DNA of 64,000 bases from Streptomyces sp. 3214.6 (GTDB lineage Bacteria > Actinomycetota > Actinomycetes > Streptomycetales > Streptomycetaceae): positions 5,766,001 to 5,830,000 of the forward strand of contig NZ_LT670819.1 of the NCBI RefSeq assembly GCF_900129855.1, in the 5' to 3' direction. The notes under the pieces were generated by a model, which made no database searches, was not told the DNA's origin, and worked only from the letters and a program-made list of their open reading frames with translations. A program made the position numbers and the translations under genes. Of this stretch, positions 8,142-17,004 are shown piece after piece (position 1 is the stretch's first letter; the number at the start of each line of letters is the position of its first letter).

Positions 8142-9566
8142 GTGAGCAACTCGCAGCACCTCGAGTACGACCCCTACGGCGGTGGCGGATCGTACGTCGA
8201 CCTGCACAACGCGGAGACGATCGCGTACGGCGTGTACGCGGCCCCCGGAACGTACGACGACACCTACCGGCCCGCATACGAGGCGTACGGGGCGTACGGG
8301 GACCACGAGGCATACGGGGACCACGGGGCGCACGGAGCGTACGAGGCACCGCCCCCGCCTCCCGAGACCCTCGTGCTGCCGGAGCCGGTCCAGCTCGCGG
8401 CCGAGCCGCCGTTTCCCCGGCAGAGTGCGGGGCGAGCCGGGCGCCGGCGCAGGACGCGCTCCGCCGAGCTCCCGGAATCCACGATGCGCCGCCTGCTCCC
8501 GCAGGCCCTCGTCGTCGCGTTCCTGGCCGGCGGCACCACCGCCTTCGTCGCCGAGGACAAGGCGGTCGAGCTGACCGTCGACGGCAAGCCGCGCACCCTG
8601 CACACCTTCGCCGACGACGTGGGCGAACTCCTCGCGGAGGAGGGCGTGCAGGTAGGGGCGCACGACCGGGTGGCGCCCGGCCCCAACGCCGAGCTCACCG
8701 ACGGCGACGAGATCGCCGTCCACTACGGCCGTCCCGTCCGCCTCACCCTGGACGGACAGCGGCACGACCTGTGGACGACGGCGCAGACGGTCGAGGAGGC
8801 GCTCCAGCAGCTCGGGGTGCGTGCGGAGGGCGCGTACATGTCCGTCTCGCGCGCCCAGCGCATCGGCCGCGCGGGGCTCGCGCTGGACGTGCGCACCGAG
8901 CGTGCCGTCACCGTCATGGCCGACGGCCGGGCCCGCACCATCCGCACCAACGCGGCGACCGTGCGCGAGGCGGTCGAGGCCGCCGGGATCGTTCTGCGCG
9001 GTCAGGACACCACGTCCGTCGCGCCCGGCAGCTTCCCGCGCGACGGGCAGACCGTCACCGTGCTGCGGATCACCGGCGCCAAGGAGGTGCGCGAGGAGGC
9101 GATCCCGTTCGCCGTGCGCCGTACCGACGACCCCTCGCTGTTCACGGGCACGGAGGTCGTGGAGCAGGTCGGACAGCCCGGACTGCGGCGCGACACGTAC
9201 TCCCTGCGCATCGTCAACGGTGTGAAGCAGAAGCCCAGGCGGATCCGCAGCCAGATCGTGCGCGAGCCGCGCGAGCAGCTGGTGAAGGTCGGGACGAAGC
9301 CGCTGCCGACGTCTGTGCGGGGCGCCGACGGCCTGGACTGGCAGAGCCTCGCGGCCTGCGAGTCGGGCGGCCGGCCGGGCGCCGTCGACCCCTCGGGCAA
9401 CTACGGCGGGCTGTACCAGTTCGACACCCACACCTGGCACAGCCTCGGCGGCAGCGGACGGCCCCAGGACGCCCCGGCGACGGAACAGACCTTCCGCGCG
9501 AAGAAGCTGTACGTGCGCCGTGGGTCGAGCCCCTGGCCGCACTGCGGGAGGCGGCTGCACGGCTGA
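8142..9566 (+). CDS. rpfB: Resuscitation-promoting factor RpfB-like (DUF348 x3, G5, Rpf domain)
   Basis: A 474-residue cell-wall lytic protein. An N-terminal cytoplasmic region contains Tyr/Gly/His repeats (residues ~46-68, YGAYGDHEAYGDHGAH). A membrane segment at ~116-137 is followed by three DUF348 repeats, each beginning with a VDGK/LDGQ/ADGR turn, then a G5 domain. A C-terminal Rpf transglycosylase-like domain has catalytic Glu in AACESGG and the ending PWPHCG. It cleaves peptidoglycan and in relatives stimulates spore germination or exit from dormancy. I chose GTG 8142 because GGAG lies 7 bases upstream, and the promoter at 8073-8101 rules out the longer frame. The full RpfB architecture next to rsmA-ispE matches the mycobacterial locus. 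Confidence 0.92.
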   Translation: MSNSQHLEYDPYGGGGSYVDLHNAETIAYGVYAAPGTYDDTYRPAYEAYGAYGDHEAYGDHGAHGAYEAPPPPPETLVLPEPVQLAAEPPFPRQSAGRAGRRRRTRSAELPESTMRRLLPQALVVAFLAGGTTAFVAEDKAVELTVDGKPRTLHTFADDVGELLAEEGVQVGAHDRVAPGPNAELTDGDEIAVHYGRPVRLTLDGQRHDLWTTAQTVEEALQQLGVRAEGAYMSVSRAQRIGRAGLALDVRTERAVTVMADGRARTIRTNAATVREAVEAAGIVLRGQDTTSVAPGSFPRDGQTVTVLRITGAKEVREEAIPFAVRRTDDPSLFTGTEVVEQVGQPGLRRDTYSLRIVNGVKQKPRRIRSQIVREPREQLVKVGTKPLPTSVRGADGLDWQSLAACESGGRPGAVDPSGNYGGLYQFDTHTWHSLGGSGRPQDAPATEQTFRAKKLYVRRGSSPWPHCGRRLHG

Positions 9567-9611
9567 GGTGCGGCGGCGGGGGGTGTCGGTGCGTCCCCGT
9601 ACCCTTGTCCC

Positions 9612-10547
9612 GTGAGTACCAGCCCCACCCCCGACGCCCTTCTGGGCCCCGCCGACATCCGTGAGCTGGCGGCGGTCCTCGGCGTGCGTCCCACCAAACA
9701 GCGCGGCCAGAACTTCGTGATCGACGCGAACACGGTCCGCCGCATCGTCCGCACCGCGGGGGTCCGGCCCGACGACGTCGTCGTCGAGGTCGGCCCGGGC
9801 CTCGGCTCCCTCACCCTCGCCCTGCTGGAGGCCGCCGACCGGGTCACGGCCGTCGAGATCGACGACGTCCTCGCCGGCGCCCTCCCCGCGACGATCGCGG
9901 CACGCATGCCGGAGCGCGCGGACCGCTTCGCGCTGGTGCACTCCGACGCGATGCATGTGACCGAGCTGCCCGGCCCCGCCCCGACCGCGCTGGTCGCGAA
10001 CCTGCCGTACAACGTGGCCGTGCCCGTGCTGCTGCACATGCTGGAGATGTTCCCGAGCATCGAGCGCACCCTCGTCATGGTCCAGTCGGAGGTCGCCGAC
10101 CGGCTCGCCGCCGGCCCCGGTTCGAAGGTGTACGGCGTTCCCTCCGTCAAGGCCAACTGGTACGCCGAGGTCAAGCGGGCCGGCGCCATCGGCCGCAACG
10201 TGTTCTGGCCCGCGCCGAACGTCGACAGTGGACTGGTCTCCCTCGTGCGCCGCAGCGAGCCGATCAGGACGACGGCGTCGCGCCGCGAGGTCTTCGCCGT
10301 CGTCGACGCGGCGTTCGCCCAGCGCCGCAAGACCCTGCGGGCCGCGCTCGCCGGATGGGCGGGCTCCGCGGCGCAGGCGGAGGCGGCCCTCGTCGCGGCC
10401 GGCGTCTCGCCCCAGGCGCGCGGAGAGGCCATCACGGTCGAGGAGTTCGCGAGGATCGCCGAGAACAAGGGCGAGCAGAAGAACGAGAACAAGGCCGAGC
10501 AGAAGAACGAGCACAAGGGCGAGAACAAGGAGTCGGGGCAGAAGTGA
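9612..10547 (+). CDS. rsmA: 16S rRNA dimethyladenosine transferase RsmA (KsgA)
   Basis: A 311-residue enzyme that dimethylates A1518 and A1519 of 16S rRNA. Signatures are GQNFVIDANTVRRIV, the SAM motif VEVGPGLGSLTLALLE, and the catalytic VANLPYNVAVPVL (NLPY). The last ~28 residues are a charged tail of Lys/Glu/Asn/Gln repeats (KGEQKNENKAEQKNEHK) that is not part of the usual fold and has AAG/GAG-rich codons. The start GTG 9612 follows a TACCCT box by 6 bases, suggesting a leaderless transcript independent of rpfB. The stop overlaps the ispE start (GTGA at 10544), so the two are translationally coupled. Confidence 0.95.
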   Translation: MSTSPTPDALLGPADIRELAAVLGVRPTKQRGQNFVIDANTVRRIVRTAGVRPDDVVVEVGPGLGSLTLALLEAADRVTAVEIDDVLAGALPATIAARMPERADRFALVHSDAMHVTELPGPAPTALVANLPYNVAVPVLLHMLEMFPSIERTLVMVQSEVADRLAAGPGSKVYGVPSVKANWYAEVKRAGAIGRNVFWPAPNVDSGLVSLVRRSEPIRTTASRREVFAVVDAAFAQRRKTLRAALAGWAGSAAQAEAALVAAGVSPQARGEAITVEEFARIAENKGEQKNENKAEQKNEHKGENKESGQK

Positions 10548-11464
10548 GTGTCACCGTGCGGGTGCCGGCCAAGGTCAACGTGCAGCTCGCGGTGGGCGCG
10601 GCCCGGGCGGACGGCTTCCATGACCTGGCGAACGTCTTCCTGGCGGTCGGCCTGTACGACGAGGTCACGGTGACCCCGGCCGACACGCTGAGCGTCACCT
10701 GCGAGGGCCCGGACGCGGACCGAGTCCCCCTGGACCGCACCAACCTCGCGGCGAAGGCGGCGATCGCTCTCGCCGAGCGGTACGGCCGTGATGCCGACGT
10801 GCACCTCCACATCGCCAAGGACATCCCCGTCGCCGGGGGCATGGCGGGCGGCAGTGCGGACGGCGCGGGCGCGCTGCTGGCCTGCGACGCGCTGTGGGGC
10901 ACGGGCGCCTCCCGTGACGAACTCATCGACATCTGCGCCGAGTTGGGCAGCGACGTGCCCTTCAGTCTGGTCGGCGGGGCGGCACTCGGCACCGGACGGG
11001 GCGAGAAGCTGACGGCCCTGGAGGTCGGCGGCACGTTCCACTGGGTGTTCGCGATGGCCGAGCGGGGGCTGTCGACCCCGGCGGTGTTCCGCGAGTTCGA
11101 CCGCCTGACGGAGGGCCGGAGCGTTCCGGAACCGCTCGCTTCACGCGACCTCCTGGCCGCCCTCGCGAAGGGCGACCCCGACGCGCTCGCGGCCACCCTC
11201 TCCAACGATCTCCAGCCCGCCGCGCTGTCCCTCTTCCCCGAGCTGGCGGACACCCTGGCAGCGGGCCGCATGGCAGGCGCCCTCGCCACCCTGGTCTCAG
11301 GCTCGGGCCCCACCACGGCCCACCTGGCCCGCGACGCCGCCTCGGCAGCAGAAATCGCAGAGAAACTACGAACCTCGGGCACCTGCAGAAGCGTCCGAGT
11401 GGCGTCGGGACCGGCGCCGGGGGCGACGGTCGTCGAGGGCCGGCACGACAACGGGGTCGGGTGA
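10544..11464 (+). CDS. ispE: 4-diphosphocytidyl-2-C-methyl-D-erythritol kinase
   Basis: A 306-residue GHMP kinase that phosphorylates CDP-methylerythritol in the MEP route to isoprenoids. The N-terminal RVPAKVNVQLAVG, the ATP-binding glycine loop PVAGGMAGGSADGAGALL and the C-terminal VSGSGPTTAHL motif are all present. The start GTG overlaps the stop of rsmA by 4 bases, and its own stop overlaps the start of the next gene in the same way, so the three are one operon. The family's usual PAKINL is PAKVNV here, a conservative change. Confidence 0.95.
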   Translation: MSVTVRVPAKVNVQLAVGAARADGFHDLANVFLAVGLYDEVTVTPADTLSVTCEGPDADRVPLDRTNLAAKAAIALAERYGRDADVHLHIAKDIPVAGGMAGGSADGAGALLACDALWGTGASRDELIDICAELGSDVPFSLVGGAALGTGRGEKLTALEVGGTFHWVFAMAERGLSTPAVFREFDRLTEGRSVPEPLASRDLLAALAKGDPDALAATLSNDLQPAALSLFPELADTLAAGRMAGALATLVSGSGPTTAHLARDAASAAEIAEKLRTSGTCRSVRVASGPAPGATVVEGRHDNGVG

Positions 11465-12750
11465 CCCTTTACCCAACCGAGTCGGGCGGCGGGGCGGATG
11501 CCAACCGCGCCGACCCGACCGACGCCGACCCGACCGACGCCGACCCGACCGACGGAGTCCCACCCCTCTGCCTCGCCGTCGCCGCGTACGACGAGCCCCT
11601 CGCCGAGGAGCTGCTCAACGCCGGCGCCGACCCCCTGCGCCCACTGGACGGTGTGCCCGGCGGCGACCCCGTCCTCCCCGGCGGCGACACCCCGCTGACC
11701 CGGGCCGTGGACAGCGGCTGCTCCTGGATGACCACCAGGCTGCTTCCCGAGCCCGTACGCCTCGACGCCGACGCCCGCGCCGCTCTCCTGGCCCGCGCCC
11801 GGCACTGGGCCGACGCGGACCTCGAGGCCGAGCTGCGCCGCAGGACGGGAGCGGCCGGCCCGGTCGAGCGGCGAACAGTGCGGGTCGACGGCTGGAGCTG
11901 CCACCACGAGCGGTACACGCTCGCCGGCCAGACCGTGTGGGACGGCCACCTCGGCGTCCTCACCGCCCTGGAGGAACGCTTCCGGATCCGGACGCCGTTC
12001 GACGAGCTCCTCGCGCGGGCGCTCACCCGCCCGGACCGGGACCACGCCGTGTGGACCGACGTCGTCGTCCACCTGGCCACCCGTCAGGACGACGAGACCT
12101 GGACCGCGGCCGAGGCGCTGCGCGACCACCCCGACCGGCTCCGCCGTCTCTTCGCCGCGGACGTGCTGCGGTGCCTCGTCATCGGGTTCGGCGGTCTCTT
12201 CGCGCGGCCGGGAGCCGTCGTCGACAAGCCGGCGACCGAGGTGTTCCTCCCCTGGGCCGTGCAGGAACGGGACCCGGAGGTGCTCGCCGTGGTGCTGTCC
12301 GGGCTGAGCGAGGCCGACGGGGACGGCGTGGACGGCACCCGGGCCGATGAGATCGACGCCGTCGGTCTGTCGTACGTCGGGCATCTCGATCCACGGGTGC
12401 GCCTGGAGGTGCCCGAGACCCTGAGGAGGGCAGCCGAGCGCGTCCCGGCGGAGAAGCTCGACGCCCTGTACACGCTCACCCGCGATCCCGACGCCGGGGT
12501 CCGCGAGCGGGCGGCGTACTGGCTGGCGTCCTGCCGCGCGCAGGCGCCCGGCATCACCGACGTACTGGCCGCACTCCTCGACGACGAACTGCGGGAGACC
12601 CGGGTGCACGCCGCCTACGGGCTCGCGAAGCGCGGTGATCCGCGCTGTGTGGAGGCCGGGCGGCGGCTGCTTCCCCTGGATCCCGACGGATGGCCGGACG
12701 CAAACCTGGTGCGGGCGATGTGGGCGTACGAGAAGGGTGACGACGGATAG
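11461..12750 (+). CDS. Ankyrin/HEAT-repeat protein of unknown function
   Basis: A 429-residue protein whose GTG start overlaps the ispE stop. After a disordered N-terminus with three exact copies of a 15-base unit (encoding DPTDA repeats), residues ~33-80 look like two degenerate ankyrin repeats (PPLCLAVAAYDEPLAEELLNAGADP and TPLTRAVDSGCSWMTTRLL). The middle is helical, and the C-terminal ~130 residues read as HEAT repeats (DPDAGVRERAAYWLASC; DELRETRVHAAYGLAKRGDPR). It is probably a protein-interaction scaffold; no catalytic motif is seen. Position in the rsmA-ispE operon says little about its role. Confidence 0.75.
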   Translation: MTLYPTESGGGADANRADPTDADPTDADPTDGVPPLCLAVAAYDEPLAEELLNAGADPLRPLDGVPGGDPVLPGGDTPLTRAVDSGCSWMTTRLLPEPVRLDADARAALLARARHWADADLEAELRRRTGAAGPVERRTVRVDGWSCHHERYTLAGQTVWDGHLGVLTALEERFRIRTPFDELLARALTRPDRDHAVWTDVVVHLATRQDDETWTAAEALRDHPDRLRRLFAADVLRCLVIGFGGLFARPGAVVDKPATEVFLPWAVQERDPEVLAVVLSGLSEADGDGVDGTRADEIDAVGLSYVGHLDPRVRLEVPETLRRAAERVPAEKLDALYTLTRDPDAGVRERAAYWLASCRAQAPGITDVLAALLDDELRETRVHAAYGLAKRGDPRCVEAGRRLLPLDPDGWPDANLVRAMWAYEKGDDG

Positions 12751-13088
12751 ACCGGCGTGAGAGCCGGGCGTGCGCGAGAAGTCGCCCGCCCGTGCGTGCA
12801 CCCGGCCGCCGTCCGGCGTGAGCTGCCCGGCGGCCCGCCGCGACCCAGGCGGCGTGAGCGGCTCGCGCACGCGCCGTTTTTGAGCGGCGCGCACGCGATC
12901 ACGCGCGCCCTTCCGGACACCGCAGGCCGCCTCCGCGCACCGCACTCCGGCCCCGCCCGCCTCCGGCGTGTACGTCACCCGGACGGGCCGAAACGCCGTG
13001 ACCGGTCCCTGTCAGTGAACGCCTGACAGGCGATGCGCCCGTCCGGACTACCCTGGAGGGTCGATCGATCCCCCCGGGCAGGAGAGAA
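12751..13088 (+). other. Intergenic region before the ABC-F gene
   Basis: This is 338 bases without a convincing gene. A 7-bp stem with a T-rich loop (CGCGCCG at 12870-12876 with CGGCGCG at 12885-12891) may end the preceding operon. A TACCCT box at 13049-13054 and a purine-rich ribosome site (AGGAGAG) just before ATG 13089 likely drive the next gene. No leader peptide with an obvious attenuator was identified. Confidence 0.45.
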
Positions 13089-14897
13089 ATGGCCGTCAAT
13101 CTGGTCAATGTCGAGAACGTCAGCAAGGTGTACGGGACCCGTGCGCTCCTTGACGGCATCTCGCTCGGCGTGTCCGAAGGGGACCGGATCGGTGTCGTCG
13201 GCCGTAACGGCGACGGCAAGACCACGCTGATCCGGATGCTCGCCAGGCTGGAGGAGGCCGACACCGGCCGGGTCACGCACTCCGGCGGGCTGCGCATGGG
13301 CGTGCTCACACAGCACGACTCCCTCGACCCCGCCGCGACCGTCCGCCACGAGGTCATCCGCGACCTCGCCGACCACGAGTGGGCGGGCAACGCCAAGATC
13401 CGCGACGTCCTGACCGGCCTCTTCGGCGGGCTCGACCTGCCCGGCTTCCCGCAGGGCCTGGACACCGTCATCGGCCCGCTCTCCGGTGGCGAGCGCCGCC
13501 GTATCGCACTCGCGAAGCTCCTCATCGAGGAGCAGGACCTCATCGTGCTCGACGAGCCGACGAACCACCTCGACGTCGAGGGCATCTCCTGGCTCGCCCG
13601 GCACCTGCGCGAGCGTCGCTCCGCGCTCGTCTGCGTCACCCACGACCGCTGGTTCCTCGACCAGGTCTGCACCCGCATGTGGGACGTCCAGCGCGGCGCC
13701 GTCCACGAGTACGAGGGCGGCTACTCCGACTACGTCTTCGCGCGCGCGGAGCGTGAGCGCATCGCCGCAACGGAGGAGACCAAGCGGCAGAACCTGGTCC
13801 GCAAGGAGCTGGCCTGGCTGCGCCGCGGCGCCCCCGCGCGGACGTCCAAGCCGCGCTTCCGCGTCGAGGCCGCCAACGAGCTGATCAAGGATGTGCCGCC
13901 GCCCCGCGACAGCAGCGAGCTGATGAAGTTCGCGTCGTCCCGGCTCGGCAGAACGGTCTTCGACCTCGAGGACGTCACCGTCCAGGCCGGCCCGAAGGTG
14001 CTGCTCAAGCACATCACCTGGCACCTCGGCCCCGGCGACCGCATCGGCCTGGTCGGCGTGAACGGCGCCGGCAAGACGTCCCTGCTGCGCGCCCTGGCCG
14101 ACGCCGCGCGCAGCGAGGGCGAGAAGCAGCCCGCGGCCGGCAAGGTCGTCGTCGGCAGGACGGTCAAACTCGCCTACCTCTCCCAGGAGGTCGGCGAACT
14201 CGATCCCGGCCTGCGCGTTCTGGAGGCCGTCCAGCAGGTGCGTGAGCGCGTCGACCTCGGCAAGGGCCGCGAGATGACCGCCGGCCAGCTGTGCGAGACG
14301 TTCGGCTTCAACAAGGACAAGCAGTGGACGCCGGTCGGCGACCTGTCCGGCGGTGAGCGCCGCCGCCTGCAGATCCTGCGCCTCCTCATGGACGAGCCCA
14401 ACGTCCTCTTCCTCGACGAGCCCACCAACGACCTCGACATCGAGACCCTCACCCAGCTGGAGGACCTCCTCGACGGCTGGCCCGGCTCGATGATCGTCAT
14501 CTCCCACGACCGCTTCTTCGTCGAGCGCACCACGGACCGCGTCTTCGCGCTCCTCGGCGACACCACCCTGCGGATGCTCCCGCGCGGCATCGACGAGTAC
14601 ATCGAGCGCAGGCTGCGCATGGAGGAGGCCGCGGCCGCCGCCTCCGCCCCCGCGGTCGCGCAGAAGCCCGCGACGGAGAAGAGCGCCGCCGACCAGCGCG
14701 CCGCCAAGAAGGAACTCCAGAAGATCGAGCGGCAGTTGGACAAGGTCACCGAGAAGGAGGCCCGGCTGCACACTCAGATCGCCGACAACGCCACCGACTT
14801 CGAGAAGGTCGCGAAACTCGACGCGGAGCTGCGCGAGTTGGCCGGCGAGCGGGAGGAACTGGAGCTGCGGTGGCTGGAACTCGCCGAGGACGCGTGA
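13089..14897 (+). CDS. ABC-F family ATPase (Uup/Ettr-like)
   Basis: A 602-residue soluble tandem ABC ATPase without membrane domains. Site 1 has Walker A GRNGDGKTT (Asp replaces the usual Ala), signature LSGGERRR and LDEPTNHLD. Site 2 has GVNGAGKTS, LSGGERRR and LDEPTNDLD. The P-site tRNA-interaction-motif linker lies around residues 220-290. A long charged coiled coil (AAKKELQKIERQLDKVTEKEARLHTQIADNA) forms the C-terminus, as in Uup. ABC-F proteins act on the ribosome to resolve stalling or give antibiotic protection; the C-terminal coil favours a housekeeping Uup-type role over a dedicated resistance factor. A strong ribosome site precedes ATG 13089. Confidence 0.9.
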   Translation: MAVNLVNVENVSKVYGTRALLDGISLGVSEGDRIGVVGRNGDGKTTLIRMLARLEEADTGRVTHSGGLRMGVLTQHDSLDPAATVRHEVIRDLADHEWAGNAKIRDVLTGLFGGLDLPGFPQGLDTVIGPLSGGERRRIALAKLLIEEQDLIVLDEPTNHLDVEGISWLARHLRERRSALVCVTHDRWFLDQVCTRMWDVQRGAVHEYEGGYSDYVFARAERERIAATEETKRQNLVRKELAWLRRGAPARTSKPRFRVEAANELIKDVPPPRDSSELMKFASSRLGRTVFDLEDVTVQAGPKVLLKHITWHLGPGDRIGLVGVNGAGKTSLLRALADAARSEGEKQPAAGKVVVGRTVKLAYLSQEVGELDPGLRVLEAVQQVRERVDLGKGREMTAGQLCETFGFNKDKQWTPVGDLSGGERRRLQILRLLMDEPNVLFLDEPTNDLDIETLTQLEDLLDGWPGSMIVISHDRFFVERTTDRVFALLGDTTLRMLPRGIDEYIERRLRMEEAAAAASAPAVAQKPATEKSAADQRAAKKELQKIERQLDKVTEKEARLHTQIADNATDFEKVAKLDAELRELAGEREELELRWLELAEDA

Positions 14898-14997
14898 AGG
14901 GTGCGTGAAGGCGCATAACGACGGCATCACAGGCCGGTCCTCCCTTGGGAACAGGGGTGGATCGGCCCCAGGAGCTGTCGGACACGGGTGATAGAAA

Positions 14998-15027
14998 GAG
15001 CCGTCTGAGAACGTCTGAAGACGGCTC
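14998..15027 (+). terminator. Terminator after the ABC-F gene
   Basis: A 9-bp stem (GAGCCGTCT with AGACGGCTC) with a 12-base loop lies about 100 bases after the ABC-F stop. No long T run follows. Confidence 0.55.
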
Positions 15028-15033
15028 CGGGTG

Positions 15034-15069
15034 GTCACTGACCTGGGGGCGTGGCTAAAAATCAGTGAC
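15034..15069 (+). promoter_or_regulatory. Inverted repeat upstream of the first propeller gene
   Basis: GTCACTGA at 15034-15041 and TCAGTGAC at 15062-15069 form an 8-bp inverted repeat separated by 20 bases, ending just before the ribosome site AGGGGGA of the gene at 15087. It could be an operator or a stem that includes the translation start region. No second copy lies before the paralogous gene. Confidence 0.4.
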
Positions 15070-15086
15070 ATAGGGGGAACACGCTG

Positions 15087-16931
15087 ATGGCTCAGCCGCC
15101 CAATCCGCCGCCGCAGCAGGGTGGTTTCGGAGCACCGCAGGACCAGCCGCACCAACTGCCGCCGCAGCCACACCAGCAGCCGCAGCAGTCGCAGCAAGGC
15201 GGCTTCGGCGCACCCCAGATGCCGCCCCAGCCGCCCCAGACGTCCCCGGGTCCGCCCGCCCAGCAGCCGGCACAGCCCGGCTACGGCTACCCGCAGCAGC
15301 CGGCCCAGGCCGGGCCTTACGGCCAGCCCGGCCCCTACGGGCAGCAGCCCGGCCCGTACGGCCAGCAGCAGGGCCCGTACGGCCAGCCGAGCGGCCCCTA
15401 CGGTCAGCAGCCCGGCTACGGCTACCCGGCCCAGCCGCCCCAGTTCCCGGGCGCTCCCGGCGCTCCCGGCGCCCCGGGCACCCCGCCGGGCAGCCGTAAC
15501 CCCTTCAAGGGGCGGCCCGCGCTGGTCGTCGGGGCCGCGGTGGCGGCGCTGCTGGTGATCGGCGGGCTGGTGTTCGCGGTCACGAGCGGCGACGACAAGG
15601 GCGACAAGAAGCCGGTCGCCGGACCGAGCGACGACGACAAGGCCACGGCGACGTCCAGCGGCAGCCCGGTCAACCCCGGTGACGGCAGCGGCGACGGCGG
15701 CGAGGACACCGAGGACTTCAACGCCGACCGCAAGGCCGGTGAGGCGAAGGTGCTCTGGTACAAGGAGGCGCCCGACGCGCCCGCCTCCGGCGCCGACGCC
15801 CCCGGCATGTGGATCACCTCCAAGGCGGCCGTGAAAGCGGCGTACAAGGAGGTCGTCGCGTACAACGTCGGCGACGGCAGGCCGACCTGGGCCACCATCG
15901 GCTTCCCGCAGAAGATCTGCGCGGTCACCCCGCAGAAGACGGCGGACGACAAGGTCGTCGTCGCCTACATGAGCGGCACCAGCGACCGCGCCAAGTGCAA
16001 CCAGCTCCAGCAGATCGACCTCAGCACCGGCGCCAAGGGCTGGACCGGGGTCGTCGCGGACGGCGCGCTGTTCGACAGCGCGATCGACATCGAGCTGTCG
16101 CTCACGGGCAACACCCTGATGGTGGGCCGCTCGCAGTCCGGGACGGCGTACGACGTGCGCACCGGCAAGAAGCTGTACGACAAGCAGAAGTACGGCAACG
16201 CGTGCTTCCCGTCTGCGTTCGCGGGCGGCACCAAGCTGTTCGCGGTGGCGTCCTGCGACGCGACCGAGGCGAATGAGCACGACGAGATCCAGGAACTGGA
16301 CCCGGCGACCGGCAAGGTCAAGTGGACCCAGAAGTTCGACAAGGGCTGGACGGTCTCGAAGACGTACTCCGTGGACCCGTTGGTCGTCTACAGCACCAAC
16401 CAGGACAAGAAGACCTGGAACATCTCGACGTTCAAGCCGGACGGCACCTACCGCTCGCAGGTCGGCTTCGACGAGGACTTCGCCCCCGAGTGCGGTTCAG
16501 GCTTCCTGCAGCGCGACCTGACCGGCTGTGGGGGCGTGGCCGCCGACGCCAACACCCTGTACCTGCCGACCGAGGCGAAGAGCGGCCCCAACGCGATCGT
16601 GGCGATCGACCTCTCCACCGGCAAGGAGAAGTGGCGCGTGAAGTCCCCGACCGACGAGGCGATGGCGCCGGTGAAGGTCGAGGGCGGCAACCTCGTCGCT
16701 TACGTCGAGCCGTCGTACGACACGGCCGGCCGGGTGGTGGGCATTCCGACGGCCGGCTCCGCCCACACGCCGAAGACGCTGATGCAGCTGCCCCAGAGCA
16801 CGGCCAAGATCGAGGACGGCTTCTACTCGCGCGACCTCGACTGGGTCGACGGGCGCTTCTACCTCTCCTCGACCCGGCTGACGGGCAACGACGACGACAA
16901 GGAGAAGCTGATGCTCGCCTACGGCAAGTGA
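15087..16931 (+). CDS. Membrane-anchored PQQ-like beta-propeller protein, paralogue 1
   Basis: A 614-residue protein. The first ~140 residues are Pro/Gln/Gly-rich with recurring GYGYP and GPYGQ units. A single membrane helix follows (residues ~146-170, ALVVGAAVAALLVIGGLVFAV), then an acidic linker, then an extracellular PQQ-like/WD propeller. Typical blade phrases are LSTGAKGWTG, DVRTGKKLYD, DPATGKVKWTQ and DLSTGKEKWRV. There are several Cys in the outer domain (KICAVT, RAKCNQ, ACFPSA, PECGSG). The next gene encodes a paralogue with the same layout. The fold suggests ligand or protein binding at the cell surface; the function is unknown. ATG 15087 follows AGGGGGA. Confidence 0.85.
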   Translation: MAQPPNPPPQQGGFGAPQDQPHQLPPQPHQQPQQSQQGGFGAPQMPPQPPQTSPGPPAQQPAQPGYGYPQQPAQAGPYGQPGPYGQQPGPYGQQQGPYGQPSGPYGQQPGYGYPAQPPQFPGAPGAPGAPGTPPGSRNPFKGRPALVVGAAVAALLVIGGLVFAVTSGDDKGDKKPVAGPSDDDKATATSSGSPVNPGDGSGDGGEDTEDFNADRKAGEAKVLWYKEAPDAPASGADAPGMWITSKAAVKAAYKEVVAYNVGDGRPTWATIGFPQKICAVTPQKTADDKVVVAYMSGTSDRAKCNQLQQIDLSTGAKGWTGVVADGALFDSAIDIELSLTGNTLMVGRSQSGTAYDVRTGKKLYDKQKYGNACFPSAFAGGTKLFAVASCDATEANEHDEIQELDPATGKVKWTQKFDKGWTVSKTYSVDPLVVYSTNQDKKTWNISTFKPDGTYRSQVGFDEDFAPECGSGFLQRDLTGCGGVAADANTLYLPTEAKSGPNAIVAIDLSTGKEKWRVKSPTDEAMAPVKVEGGNLVAYVEPSYDTAGRVVGIPTAGSAHTPKTLMQLPQSTAKIEDGFYSRDLDWVDGRFYLSSTRLTGNDDDKEKLMLAYGK

Positions 16932-17004
16932 GGCGGCCTGCCACCTTCTCGACGCTCTGTCGCCCTCCGTCCGTCGTCCGTCGCCCTTCCGAGGTACCCA
17001 CACC

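Noticed and set aside
6888..10514. Open frame of more than 1200 codons on the minus strand opposite tatD, rpfB and rsmA
   Set aside because: It is antisense to three well-recognised genes, lacks any domain, and arises from GC-rich wobble positions. The same applies to the long frames at 3591-5384 (+), 10432-12978 (-), 12975-16280 (-), 16432-18930 (-), 47516-50266 (-), 53581-57045 (-) and 58470-60758 (-).
11461..11575. Mobile or satellite repeat at the start of the ankyrin/HEAT gene
   Set aside because: The three 15-base copies are in frame and encode DPTDA units, so they are part of the coding sequence.
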